Assembly: GCA_041744375.1 (NCBI GenBank)
Contig: JBGTLA010000121.1
Coordinates: forward strand, 1 to 6,605
Direction of reading: 5' to 3'
Length of the DNA stretch: 6,605 bases
Source of the DNA: JBGTLA01 sp041744375
GTDB lineage: Bacteria; Actinomycetota; Acidimicrobiia; Spongiisociales; ZC4RG35
The notes under the pieces are model-generated. The model saw only the letters and a program-made list of their open reading frames with translations, was not told the origin of the DNA and ran no database searches. Below are positions 1-5,792 of this stretch, piece after piece; positions within the stretch are counted from its first letter, which is position 1, and each line of letters starts with the position of its first letter. The position numbers and the translations under genes were made by a program.

Positions 1-950
1 AGTCCGGCCTCGAGATACCGCCGGCGACGTTGGGCCGGCAGCTCGGGCAAAGCCGCCGCCACCCTTTCCACCCACCCGCCGTCGACCACCAGCGGCGGAA
101 GGTCGGGCTCGGCGAAGTAGCGATAGTCGGAGCTTCCCTCCTTCACGCGCATGCTGTGAGTCACCGACGACTCCTCGTCCCAGTGCCGGGTCTCCTGCAC
201 AAGGCGCCCCCCTTCCTCGAGCACTGCAATCTGCCGACGGATCTCGTGATCGACGGCCCGTTCCAAGGAACGGAACGAGTTCATGTTCTTGACTTCGACT
301 TTGGTGCCGAGCTCGGAGGCACTGCGGGGCCGCACCGACACGTTGGCATCGAAGCGGATCGACCCCTCCTCCATCCTGGCATCCGACACTCCCAGCTCCG
401 CCACCACGGCCCGCAGCTCCGTCGCATACGCCCGCGCCTCCGCCGCCGAGTGAATGTCGGGTCTGGAGACGATCTCCACCAGCGGCACACCGGAGCGGTT
501 GAAATCCAAGAGGGTGGCCTCTGCGCCGTGGATGCGTCCTCCCTCGCCGACATGGCGGGACTTTCCGGTGTCCTCTTCCATGTGCGCTCGCTCGATCCCG
601 ATCCGCACGGTCTCGCCGTCGAGCTCGACCTCGAGATGGCCGTCGTGGCACACCGGCACGTCGAATTGGGAGATCTGATAGTTCTTGGGCAGATCGGCGT
701 AGAAGTAGTTCTTGCGATGGAAGACCGACTGGGGGCTGATCGTGCAGTCCAACGCCAGCCCGATGGCCGTGATCCACTCGATGGCGGTGGCGTTGGCGAC
801 CGGTAGCGCCCCGGGCAGGCCCAGACAGACGGGGCAGACATTGGTGTTGGGCTCTTCGCCGAAGCCCACCGCGCACCCACAGAACATCTTCGAACGTGTC
901 CGCAGCTCGACGTGGACCTCGATTCCGATCACGGGCTCCCAATCGGTCAC
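1..950 (-). CDS. gatB: Asp-tRNA(Asn)/Glu-tRNA(Gln) amidotransferase subunit B, 3' end cut by window edge
   Basis: GatB is the kinase-like subunit of GatCAB. It binds the misacylated tRNA, activates its Glu or Asp side chain with ATP, and receives ammonia from GatA. Only about the first 316 codons are present; the family is usually near 480 residues, so the rest of the core, the helical domain and the tRNA-binding tail lie beyond base 1. The start is GTG at 950-948, sharing GTGA with the gatA stop. Family motifs seen: IGIEVHVEL (8-16), MFCGC and CPVCLGLPG, whose Cys24, Cys26, Cys39 and Cys42 form the CxC/CxxC zinc site found in many GatB proteins, HRKNYFYADLPKNYQISQ, SGVPLVEIVSRPD, RFDANVSVR, KVEVKNMNSFRSLERA, and DYRYFAEPDLPPL near the left edge. 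The frame is open to the edge with no sign of decay. Identification is essentially certain; only the 3' end is unseen. Confidence 0.97.
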   Translation of the reverse strand, partial: MTDWEPVIGIEVHVELRTRSKMFCGCAVGFGEEPNTNVCPVCLGLPGALPVANATAIEWITAIGLALDCTISPQSVFHRKNYFYADLPKNYQISQFDVPVCHDGHLEVELDGETVRIGIERAHMEEDTGKSRHVGEGGRIHGAEATLLDFNRSGVPLVEIVSRPDIHSAAEARAYATELRAVVAELGVSDARMEEGSIRFDANVSVRPRSASELGTKVEVKNMNSFRSLERAVDHEIRRQIAVLEEGGRLVQETRHWDEESSVTHSMRVKEGSSDYRYFAEPDLPPLVVDGGWVERVAAALPELPAQRRRRYLEAG

Positions 951-2419
951 GACGTCACCCCCTTTGTCAGAACGGGCCTGTGAGTGAACCCACAGGCGCG
1001 CTCGATCTGGGCGGCCACGGCGAACATGGTCTCCTCACCCAGGGCAGGCGCCATCACCTGAACACCGATCGGGAGCCCGGAGCCGTCCAGCCTGACCGGG
1101 ACCGACATCGCTGGGTGACCCGTGAGGTTGGAGGGAATGGTGCATATGTCGGAGAGATACATCGACAGCGGGTCGCTGGTCTTGGCACCCAACTCGAACG
1201 CGGTGGTGGGGCTCGTGGGCGACACGACTACGTCGACCGACCGATACACCTCGGTGAACTCGTCGATGAGACGAGCTCGCACCCGCTGTGCCTGCCCATA
1301 GAAGGCGTCGTAATAGCCGGCCGACAGAGCGTAGGTTCCGAGCAGGATCCGGCGAATGACCTCGGGCCCGAACCCTTCGGCTCGTGTCCTGGCCATCATC
1401 TCTTCGGTGGTGGGGCCATCGACCCGGTTGCCATAGCGGACGCCGTCGAAGCGCGCCAGGTTGGCGGACGCTTCCGCCGGGGCGATCAGGTAGTAGGCCG
1501 ACAGCGCCACGTCGACGGCCGGGATGGAGACCTCGGTGACCTCCGCTCCCGCCTCCGCCAACCGGTCGAGCACGTCGGCGACGGCGGCGGTGACGGCCGG
1601 CTCGTAGCCTTCGCCGCCGAACTCTGTCACCAGGCCGACACGGATCCCATTCACCCCCCGATTGAGGGCGGCGGTGAGGCTCGGGTAGTCGGAGTCGAGG
1701 GAGGTGGCATCCCGGTGGTCATGGCCCCACACCCCTTCGAGTAGCAGCGCAGCATCGTCCACGGTGCGGGCGAGAGGCCCGATCTGGTCGAGCGACGAGG
1801 CAAAGGCGATCAGACCGTATCGGCTCACCCGGCCATACGTGGGTTTCACCCCGACCACCCCACACAGAGAGGCGGGTTGACGGATGGAGCCGCCCGTGTC
1901 GGAGCCGTACGCCCCCAGGGCCGACCCCACCGCCACCGAGGCTGCCGAGCCGCCCGAAGACCCTCCCGGGACCCGGGCCGGGTCCCACGGGTTGCGGGCC
2001 GGTCCGTAGGCCGAGTTCTCCGTGGACGAACCCATGGCAAACTCGTCGAGGTTGGTCTTTCCCACCAGCACGGCACCGCCAGAACGAAGCCTCTCGATGA
2101 CGTGCGCGTCGTAGGGTGGGACGTAGCCGGACAGGATCTGGGAAGCGGCCGTCGTCTCGAGCCCGCGCGTGCACATGTTGTCCTTGGCGGCGACGGGGAT
2201 ACCGTCGAGGGGACCGAGCGTGTCGGCCCGCCCACGCCTCTCGTCGGAGGCCACCGCCGCCGCCATGGCGCCGGCGCGGTCGAGGGTGAGGAAGCAATGG
2301 AGCTCGGCTTCGGTGAGGGTGGCCCGTTCCAGCACGGCCCCGGTCAACTCCTGTGAGGTGAGCTGTCCCTCACCCAAGCGAAAAGCCGCTTCCGCCACCG
2401 TGAGGTCAGCTGGGTTCAC
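947..2419 (-). CDS. gatA: Asp-tRNA(Asn)/Glu-tRNA(Gln) amidotransferase subunit A (glutaminase)
   Basis: GatA hydrolyses glutamine (or asparagine) and channels the ammonia to GatB, which amidates Glu-tRNA(Gln) or Asp-tRNA(Asn). It is a cytoplasmic amidase-signature enzyme of 490 residues, normal for the family. The Ser-cisSer-Lys triad is intact: Lys79 in GIPVAAKDN, Ser154 in the PGGSSGGSAA signature, and nucleophile Ser178 in YGSDTGGSIRQP. These numbers match those I recall for the Staphylococcus aureus enzyme. Further conserved blocks are LVGKTNLDEFAMGSSTENS (118-136), GVKPTYGRVSRYGLIAFASS (190-209), SAYYLIAPAEASANLARFDG (307-326) and DICTIPSNLTGHPAMSVP (424-441). The start is GTG at 2419-2417 in a GTGA overlap with the gatC stop, preceded by GGAGGGG (2428-2422). 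The stop overlaps the gatB start in the same way, so the three subunits should be made from one mRNA in coupled fashion. Nothing is abnormal. Confidence 0.99.
   Translation of the reverse strand: MNPADLTVAEAAFRLGEGQLTSQELTGAVLERATLTEAELHCFLTLDRAGAMAAAVASDERRGRADTLGPLDGIPVAAKDNMCTRGLETTAASQILSGYVPPYDAHVIERLRSGGAVLVGKTNLDEFAMGSSTENSAYGPARNPWDPARVPGGSSGGSAASVAVGSALGAYGSDTGGSIRQPASLCGVVGVKPTYGRVSRYGLIAFASSLDQIGPLARTVDDAALLLEGVWGHDHRDATSLDSDYPSLTAALNRGVNGIRVGLVTEFGGEGYEPAVTAAVADVLDRLAEAGAEVTEVSIPAVDVALSAYYLIAPAEASANLARFDGVRYGNRVDGPTTEEMMARTRAEGFGPEVIRRILLGTYALSAGYYDAFYGQAQRVRARLIDEFTEVYRSVDVVVSPTSPTTAFELGAKTSDPLSMYLSDICTIPSNLTGHPAMSVPVRLDGSGLPIGVQVMAPALGEETMFAVAAQIERACGFTHRPVLTKGVTS
955..965 (-). 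promoter_or_regulatory. Strong Shine-Dalgarno for gatB, inside the gatA 3' end
   Basis: Read on the minus strand the sequence is AAAGGGGGTGA, one base off the extended anti-SD complement AAAGGAGGTGA, and it lies just before the GTG at 950. It supports the GTG in the GTGA overlap as the real gatB start and indicates that gatB is translated by SD-dependent initiation or by coupling to gatA. Confidence 0.7.
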
Positions 2420-2703
2420 GACCCCTCCATGGCCGGCGGCACCACGAAGTATCCGTCGCGATGTTCGGGTGCCACCTCGAGGATCTCTGCCCGTGACAGG
2501 GACGGAGACACTTCGTCGGGACGGAGGGCATTCGTGAGCCCGAGCGGGTTGGCGATGGGCTCGGCGTCAAGCTCCAACCCCTGCACTCGAGCGGCGTGCT
2601 CGAGGATGACCCCGAGCTGTCGACGGTAGGCCTCCAGGTCGTCGGCACCGAGCGCCAGCCGCGCCAGGCGCGCCACATGAGCGATGTCGATGTCGATGGG
2701 CAT
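2416..2703 (-). CDS. gatC: Asp-tRNA(Asn)/Glu-tRNA(Gln) amidotransferase subunit C
   Basis: GatC is the small subunit that wraps around the GatA-GatB interface and stabilises the complex. The product is 95 residues, the usual size. Family features: the N-terminal helix DIAHVARLARLALGADDL (5-22), the central acidic stretch LDAEPIANPLG, the LRPDEV motif, and the C-terminal APEHRDGYFVVPPAME. I chose ATG 2703-2701 rather than the in-frame ATG at 2760. The family motif begins five residues after it, the longer version would add 19 residues with no family resemblance and overlap the divergent gene, and a TACACT box ends 7 nt before this ATG. It is the first gene of the gatC-gatA-gatB operon, and its TGA sits inside the gatA start overlap. 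Confidence 0.95.
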   Translation of the reverse strand: MPIDIDIAHVARLARLALGADDLEAYRRQLGVILEHAARVQGLELDAEPIANPLGLTNALRPDEVSPSLSRAEILEVAPEHRDGYFVVPPAMEGS

Positions 2704-2716
2704 CGTCGGAAGTGTA
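2704..2716 (-). promoter_or_regulatory. Probable leaderless promoter of the gatCAB operon
   Basis: On the minus strand TACACT (2716-2711, fits TAnnnT) is followed by 7 nt and then the gatC ATG. That spacing would place the transcription start at or next to the A of the ATG. No Shine-Dalgarno is visible before the ATG and no clear -35 hexamer 16-18 nt further up. TAnnnT boxes without a -35 at this distance are known for leaderless genes in actinobacteria. No start site has been mapped, so this is inference. Confidence 0.45.
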
Positions 2717-2728
2717 GATCCGACCCGA

Positions 2729-2744
2729 TAGGCTCCCGGCACTG
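2729..2744 (+). promoter_or_regulatory. Probable promoter of the small membrane protein gene
   Basis: TAGGCT (2729-2734, TAnnnT) lies 10 nt before the ATG at 2745. Transcription starting about 7 nt after the box would begin at A2741 and give a leader of about 4 nt. There is no Shine-Dalgarno and no good -35. It is back to back with the gatC promoter in a 41-bp gap. Confidence 0.35.
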
Positions 2745-3029
2745 ATGACGACTGCCACACGCCGGCTCTTGGGGATCATTGCCCTGGCACTGGTGTTCGG
2801 TGGAGCCTGGTGGATGCTCGCGAACCCCGATGGGCGGTCGGGAGGCATTCTCGTACGGACCGGGCTCATGGCCGGCGCGGCGTGGCTGATCGCTCCGGTC
2901 GTGCGTCGTCCCGCACCGGCGACGATCGCCTTCCTGGTGGCTTTGGCGGCCGTTGTGGCCCGTCCCCGCCTGATCATTGGGGTGGTAGTGGCAGTGCTGG
3001 TGTGGCGTTTCGGGGCCCGCCGACGCTGA
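2745..3029 (+). CDS. Small hypothetical multi-pass membrane protein (94 aa)
   Basis: I do not recognise this protein. It has 94 residues, is strongly hydrophobic and basic at both ends (TRR at 5-7, RFGARRR at 88-94). Likely membrane segments: 8-25 (LLGIIALALVFGGAWWML), about 40-54 (GLMAGAAWLIAPVV), 58-72 (ATIAFLVALAAVV) and 75-88 (LIIGVVVAVLVW). The last two are joined by ARPR and may form a hairpin. No catalytic or binding motif is visible. The start is ATG 2745 with a TAGGCT box just upstream. It is divergent from gatC, and the next plus-strand gene begins 149 bp downstream beyond a palindrome, so it is probably a single-gene unit. The hydrophobic periodicity and promoter-like box support a real gene over an ORF arising by chance from high GC. 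Its role is unknown. Confidence 0.6.
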   Translation: MTTATRRLLGIIALALVFGGAWWMLANPDGRSGGILVRTGLMAGAAWLIAPVVRRPAPATIAFLVALAAVVARPRLIIGVVVAVLVWRFGARRR

Positions 3030-3049
3030 CGATGGGCTCTTCCGCTCTT

Positions 3050-3154
3050 GGAAGGCGCGCAAATAGGTGAGCCATCGTGCTGCGATTTCTGCTCAACACC
3101 AGCCGTCGGGGCGGGAAGAGGCTGAAACGCACGACCTCTATTTGCGCGCCCTCC
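3050..3154. repeat. 105-nt imperfect palindrome with 17-bp terminal inverted repeats
   Basis: The left arm (3050-3066) reads GGAAGGCGCGCAAATAG. The right arm (3138-3154) is its reverse complement with one mismatch, and the inner 13 bases match perfectly. Inside lie two further paired segments in nested order: TCGTGC (3075-3080) with GCACGA (3129-3134), and TTTCTGC (3086-3092) with GCTGAAA (3121-3127, one mismatch), leaving an apical loop of 28 nt. The whole could fold as one long interrupted hairpin in RNA or as a cruciform. No T-run follows either side, so a simple intrinsic terminator is unlikely. It could be a small non-autonomous repeat, a structured RNA or an operator pair; the right arm ends 13 nt before the next gene's -10 box. 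Confidence 0.7.
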
Positions 3155-3166
3155 TTGACAACGTCC

Positions 3167-3178
3167 TAGCGTCACCTC
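3167..3178 (+). promoter_or_regulatory. Probable leaderless promoter of the GH57-like gene
   Basis: TAGCGT (3167-3172, TAnnnT) is followed by 6 nt and then the ATG at 3179. No Shine-Dalgarno is present. A perfect TTGACA at 3155-3160 is only 6 nt from this box, so it cannot be its -35. A TTGCGC at 3142-3147, inside the right arm of the palindrome, would need a 19-nt spacer. The palindrome arm therefore covers the region where RNA polymerase would sit. Confidence 0.4.
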
Positions 3179-4645
3179 ATGCACATCGCCCCGGTGGTGA
3201 TCGTTCCCCACACCTCCGGCCCTGGGGGCTGGATGGCGGCTCTCGACGAGTTGGCTCGGGTCCTCGACGCCCACCCCTACCTCCCCGTCACGTTGCGAGC
3301 GCCCGGCGCCGCCATCGAGCACGTGTGGCGATCCGATCCATCGCTGGGCGCCAGGCTCGCAGCCGGGCCGGTTGCGTGGCTGGCGGGGGGATGGTCCGAT
3401 CCGGTCCTGGCCGATCTTCCGCTTCCCGACCGAGATCTCCAGCTGACGCGCGAGCAAGCGGCGATGAGCACCGCCGGCATCGTGGCGTCGGGATTGTGGG
3501 TGGGCGACGGCTGGGAACCGGCGCTCGTCTCCTTGGCGGTGGAGTCCGACCTCCCGTTGCTGTTCATGGATATCGCTCTGGTTCCCTCGTCACACGGGCG
3601 CCCGGGGGCGGTCGAACGCGCCGGGCAGGTGGCGATGGGGATCCCGGTCGGCACCTCCGCCTCCGAGACCTCACCCGACGGCCTCGTGCCGGTTCGGGTC
3701 GAGCCTGCCGACCTGGAGGAGTTCGCAAGCCGCTACCGGGGTCGCCTGTCCACCGTAGTGGAGCATTTCGTCGATCATCATCCGGGACCCCGACTCGCTC
3801 CCGTCGTCAGCTCTCCCCGACGCGGCCCCGCCGCCGAGACGTTCTATCGCAAGCTGCTGCTGCTGACCGCCAACCGGGCCGACCGCAAGGGAAGCCTCGA
3901 AGAGGTCCTCGCCTTGCAGTCGCGAGAGTTCGTCACTGGTGACGGTGGGGGAATCGGGGCACACGCCCGGCTCATCGCTGCCCGGCAGCGGGTGGAGCGC
4001 AACCGCTATCGGGGCGACTCTTGGGTAGCCACCGAGGAGGTGGACTGGGACGCCGACGGCATCGACGAGATCCACACCGAGACGGCCGCCGCCTCCCTCG
4101 TGCTCGACCCCGTGTCGGGTCACATAGAGGTGTGGGACGACAAGGCGCGCGCTTGGTCGATCCTGGCATTGCAGTCGCCCCCCGGTGCGGCGATCTGTCG
4201 TCGGCTGGGGCCGGACGGCGCCGAGCGCACCCAGGGGATGCTGCGACTCGACCGCCGCACGGAAGGGAGGTCTGAGGCCCAATTCCGGCTCGTGGGCGAC
4301 GACGGCGGTGTCTACCAGGTGACTCTCCGCGACGACAAGCTCACCATCGAGATGACACTTCCCCCGATTGGGGTTGTGCGGGTGGGTCCCGAGGTACCCG
4401 TATCCATGGATGCCAAGCGCGCCCGGTTACGAGTGGACGGTGGGGCGTGGAGCAATGCCTCTCAACCTCTGGCCGTCTCCGGGCACCGCTTCCGTCTCAC
4501 CGACGGGGACCACAGCCTCGTCATCTCCGCTCCCCGCCCGACCGATCTGTTCGTCGAGCCTCTCACCGGATATGGAGTCCAGATCTGGCCACATTGGGCC
4601 ACCGACGGCGACACCAGCTACGCCGTCACTCTGGCGCCCACCTGA
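3179..4645 (+). CDS. GH57-like protein (amylase/4-alpha-glucanotransferase type), probably catalytically degenerate
   Basis: The 488-residue product resembles glycoside hydrolase family 57 in order of parts. An N-terminal half contains GPVAWLAGGWSDPVL (63-77), like the family's GxVExLGGGxYEPxL, and GLWVGDGWEPAL (105-116), like GxWLxERVWEPxL. A helical part FYRKLLLLTANRADRKGSLEEVLALQ (222-247) follows, then a beta-rich C-terminal domain from about 284 (EEVDWDADGIDEIHTETAAASLVLDP), like the DUF1926-type sandwich of 4-alpha-glucanotransferases. The usual catalytic features are not found: the Glu of WLxER aligns with Gly or Asp, no DGEKFG-like Asp motif occurs between 130 and 220, and the N-terminal HQP is replaced by PHT (10-12). 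Enzymes of this type are often around 650 residues, and the missing length falls mainly in the middle of the barrel. No signal peptide is seen, so it is probably cytoplasmic. The assignment is from motif memory and moderately sure; loss of activity is inferred. It is convergent with dapE. Confidence 0.55.
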   Translation: MHIAPVVIVPHTSGPGGWMAALDELARVLDAHPYLPVTLRAPGAAIEHVWRSDPSLGARLAAGPVAWLAGGWSDPVLADLPLPDRDLQLTREQAAMSTAGIVASGLWVGDGWEPALVSLAVESDLPLLFMDIALVPSSHGRPGAVERAGQVAMGIPVGTSASETSPDGLVPVRVEPADLEEFASRYRGRLSTVVEHFVDHHPGPRLAPVVSSPRRGPAAETFYRKLLLLTANRADRKGSLEEVLALQSREFVTGDGGGIGAHARLIAARQRVERNRYRGDSWVATEEVDWDADGIDEIHTETAAASLVLDPVSGHIEVWDDKARAWSILALQSPPGAAICRRLGPDGAERTQGMLRLDRRTEGRSEAQFRLVGDDGGVYQVTLRDDKLTIEMTLPPIGVVRVGPEVPVSMDAKRARLRVDGGAWSNASQPLAVSGHRFRLTDGDHSLVISAPRPTDLFVEPLTGYGVQIWPHWATDGDTSYAVTLAPT

Positions 4646-4673
4646 CGACCGCCCGCCGCCCTACGAGTCGTCA
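4643..4673. terminator. Inverted repeat spanning the two convergent stop codons (weak terminator candidate)
   Basis: TGACGAC (4643-4649) and GTCGTCA (4667-4673) are perfect 7-bp inverted repeats with a 17-nt loop. The TGA stop of the GH57-like gene is the first three bases, and the dapE stop, on the other strand, is the last three. Only 25 bp separate the genes, so any transcript end must lie in or near here. There is no T-run on either side and the loop is large, so a terminator role is uncertain. Confidence 0.25.
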
Positions 4674-5714
4674 CCCCGCCAGGAACCGACTGAGACTGGC
4701 GTGAACCGCCTCGACATCGGCCAGTGCCACCGACTCGTCGGCCGTGTGGGCCCGGGAGGTCTCACCCGGGCCGAAATTGACCGCCGGGACCCCGATCTCG
4801 GAAAATCGAGCCACATCGGTCCAGCCCTGCTTGGCCGCCGAAACCGCCCCGCTCACCGCGGCGAGACGTGACAACAGCGGATGGTCCACCGCCACCGCAC
4901 CGGCCGGGGCGAAGTCGGTGACGGTGAAACCGTCGGCGGGAGCGCACAGCTCGGCCAGTTCCTCCACCGCCTCCTCGACACTCGTGTTGGGTGTAAACCT
5001 CATGTTGAGGTTGAGGGTAAAGAGAGGGGGGATGATGTTGTTGGCCAACCCGCCATGCGCCTGGGTCACCGCCACCGTTCTCTGGTACTCAAGGCCGCCC
5101 ACAGCGAAGGTCCGGGGCGCGACACGATGCATATCGGCCAGCCACTCCCCTGCTCGGGTGATGGCGTTCACTCCCCACCACGGCCGCGCGGAATGAGCGG
5201 CCGCGCCCTCGAAGGTCACCTCGGCGTTCACTACCCCGTTGCAACCGAATTGCATCTCCCCGTCGGTCGGCTCGAGTACCACTGCACAGGCGGCGCCCGA
5301 CAGCCACTCCACCCCATCGAGAACGACGCCCAGTTGGTTGTCGACGTAGGGGCCTTCCTCGGCCGCGTAGAAGATCCCCACCAGGTCGAAAGGACCACCG
5401 CTACCGCCCTGTTCCTCGAGGAGGTGGATCATCACGGCCAGACCGGATTTCATGTCGGCACTTCCCAGGCCGAACAGACGCCCGTCGGCGACGAAGGCTG
5501 CTCCCTGGCCTTGAGACGGGACGGTGTCGAGATGCCCGGCCAGCACCACCAGCGGCCGCCCGGTCGGCTCGCCCACCACCACAGACTGGCCCAGGCGTTG
5601 CTGGGGCAACCCCGCCAGCCGTTCCGACACCGCTGCACAAATCGCCTCTTCGGAGCCGGTCTCGGAGGGAATGTCGACCAGCCACGTCAAGGTGTCGAGC
5701 AGTGGTGGAAACAT
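4671..5714 (-). CDS. dapE: Succinyl-diaminopimelate desuccinylase (M20 metallopeptidase family)
   Basis: DapE cleaves N-succinyl-LL-2,6-diaminopimelate to LL-diaminopimelate and succinate in the succinylase route to lysine and meso-diaminopimelate for peptidoglycan. The protein has 347 residues, typical of actinobacterial DapE. Predicted di-zinc ligands and catalytic residues of the M20 fold are all present: His61 and Asp63 in AGHLDTVP, bridging Asp87 in GSADMKSG, general base Glu119 and ligand Glu120 in AAEEGP, Glu148 in VLEPTD, and His323 in SRAHTADE. The dimerisation (lid) domain lies around 165-270 and contains AAAHSARPWWGVNAI (171-185) and GLANNIIPP (222-230). GWTDVARFSEIGVPAVNFGPGE (297-318) is a block I associate specifically with DapE, favouring it over ArgE or carboxypeptidase G2. 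The start is ATG 5714 with TAGGCT 8 nt upstream. It is divergent from the hydrolase gene and convergent with the GH57-like gene, so monocistronic. Confidence 0.9.
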   Translation of the reverse strand: MFPPLLDTLTWLVDIPSETGSEEAICAAVSERLAGLPQQRLGQSVVVGEPTGRPLVVLAGHLDTVPSQGQGAAFVADGRLFGLGSADMKSGLAVMIHLLEEQGGSGGPFDLVGIFYAAEEGPYVDNQLGVVLDGVEWLSGAACAVVLEPTDGEMQFGCNGVVNAEVTFEGAAAHSARPWWGVNAITRAGEWLADMHRVAPRTFAVGGLEYQRTVAVTQAHGGLANNIIPPLFTLNLNMRFTPNTSVEEAVEELAELCAPADGFTVTDFAPAGAVAVDHPLLSRLAAVSGAVSAAKQGWTDVARFSEIGVPAVNFGPGETSRAHTADESVALADVEAVHASLSRFLAG

Positions 5715-5728
5715 CAGGCGGCAGCCTA
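5715..5728 (-). promoter_or_regulatory. Probable leaderless promoter of dapE
   Basis: On the minus strand TAGGCT (5728-5723) is followed by 8 nt and the dapE ATG. The same hexamer precedes the small membrane protein gene. No purine-rich Shine-Dalgarno stands before the ATG, and no -35-like hexamer is seen 17-18 nt further upstream. Near-leaderless transcription is inferred. Confidence 0.4.
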
Positions 5729-5756
5729 CCGCCCCCGGCGTTGCGCCCGGAGTTGT

Positions 5757-5792
5757 GGGAGGCTGAAGGCGATGTGCTTCGACAGGCGATGA
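5757..5792 (+). promoter_or_regulatory. Ribosome binding site and possible six-codon leader ORF before the hydrolase
   Basis: GGGAGG (5757-5762) is a good Shine-Dalgarno, but it is 26 nt before the ATG at 5789. It is 9 nt before an ATG at 5772 that opens a six-codon ORF (MCFDRR) whose TGA (5790-5792) overlaps the 5789 start as ATGA. It is also 11 nt before an in-frame GTG at 5774, which has GAAGG (5765-5769) closer still. Either the hydrolase starts at the GTG, or a mini-ORF is translationally coupled to the ATG. Confidence 0.35.

Noticed and set aside
896..1744. Long plus-strand ORF (282 codons) opposite gatA
   Set aside because: It is antisense to a fully conserved gatA, and its Gly/Arg/His-rich product has no domain resemblance. 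Long antisense frames are expected in high-GC genes.
2704..2760. Longer gatC beginning at the ATG at 2760
   Set aside because: The added 19 residues show no GatC similarity, overlap the divergent gene's start, and would remove the TACACT box from its promoter position.
3050..3154. Integron attC-like recombination site
   Set aside because: The ends lack the RYYYAAC/GTTRRRY core sites and no integrase or cassette-like gene run is present.
3155..3160. Perfect TTGACA as a -35 box for the GH57-like gene
   Set aside because: A 17-nt spacer would put the -10 over the start codon (CATGCA), which is no -10, and it is only 6 nt from TAGCGT. Probably chance.
2567..3457. Minus-strand ORF of 296 codons spanning gatC, the membrane protein, the palindrome and the GH57-like start
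   Set aside because: It crosses several better supported genes on both strands and has an Arg/Ser/Pro-rich sequence without recognisable domains.
3067..3942. Plus-strand ORF of 291 codons overlapping the first half of the GH57-like gene in another frame
   Set aside because: Low-complexity Arg/Gly/Pro product. The overlapping frame carries GH57-like motifs and a continuous C-terminal domain.
4881..5792. Plus-strand ORF of 303 codons opposite dapE
   Set aside because: It is a shadow of dapE: composition is rich in His, Gly and Arg, with no motif. Only its last six codons matter, as a possible mini-ORF before the hydrolase.
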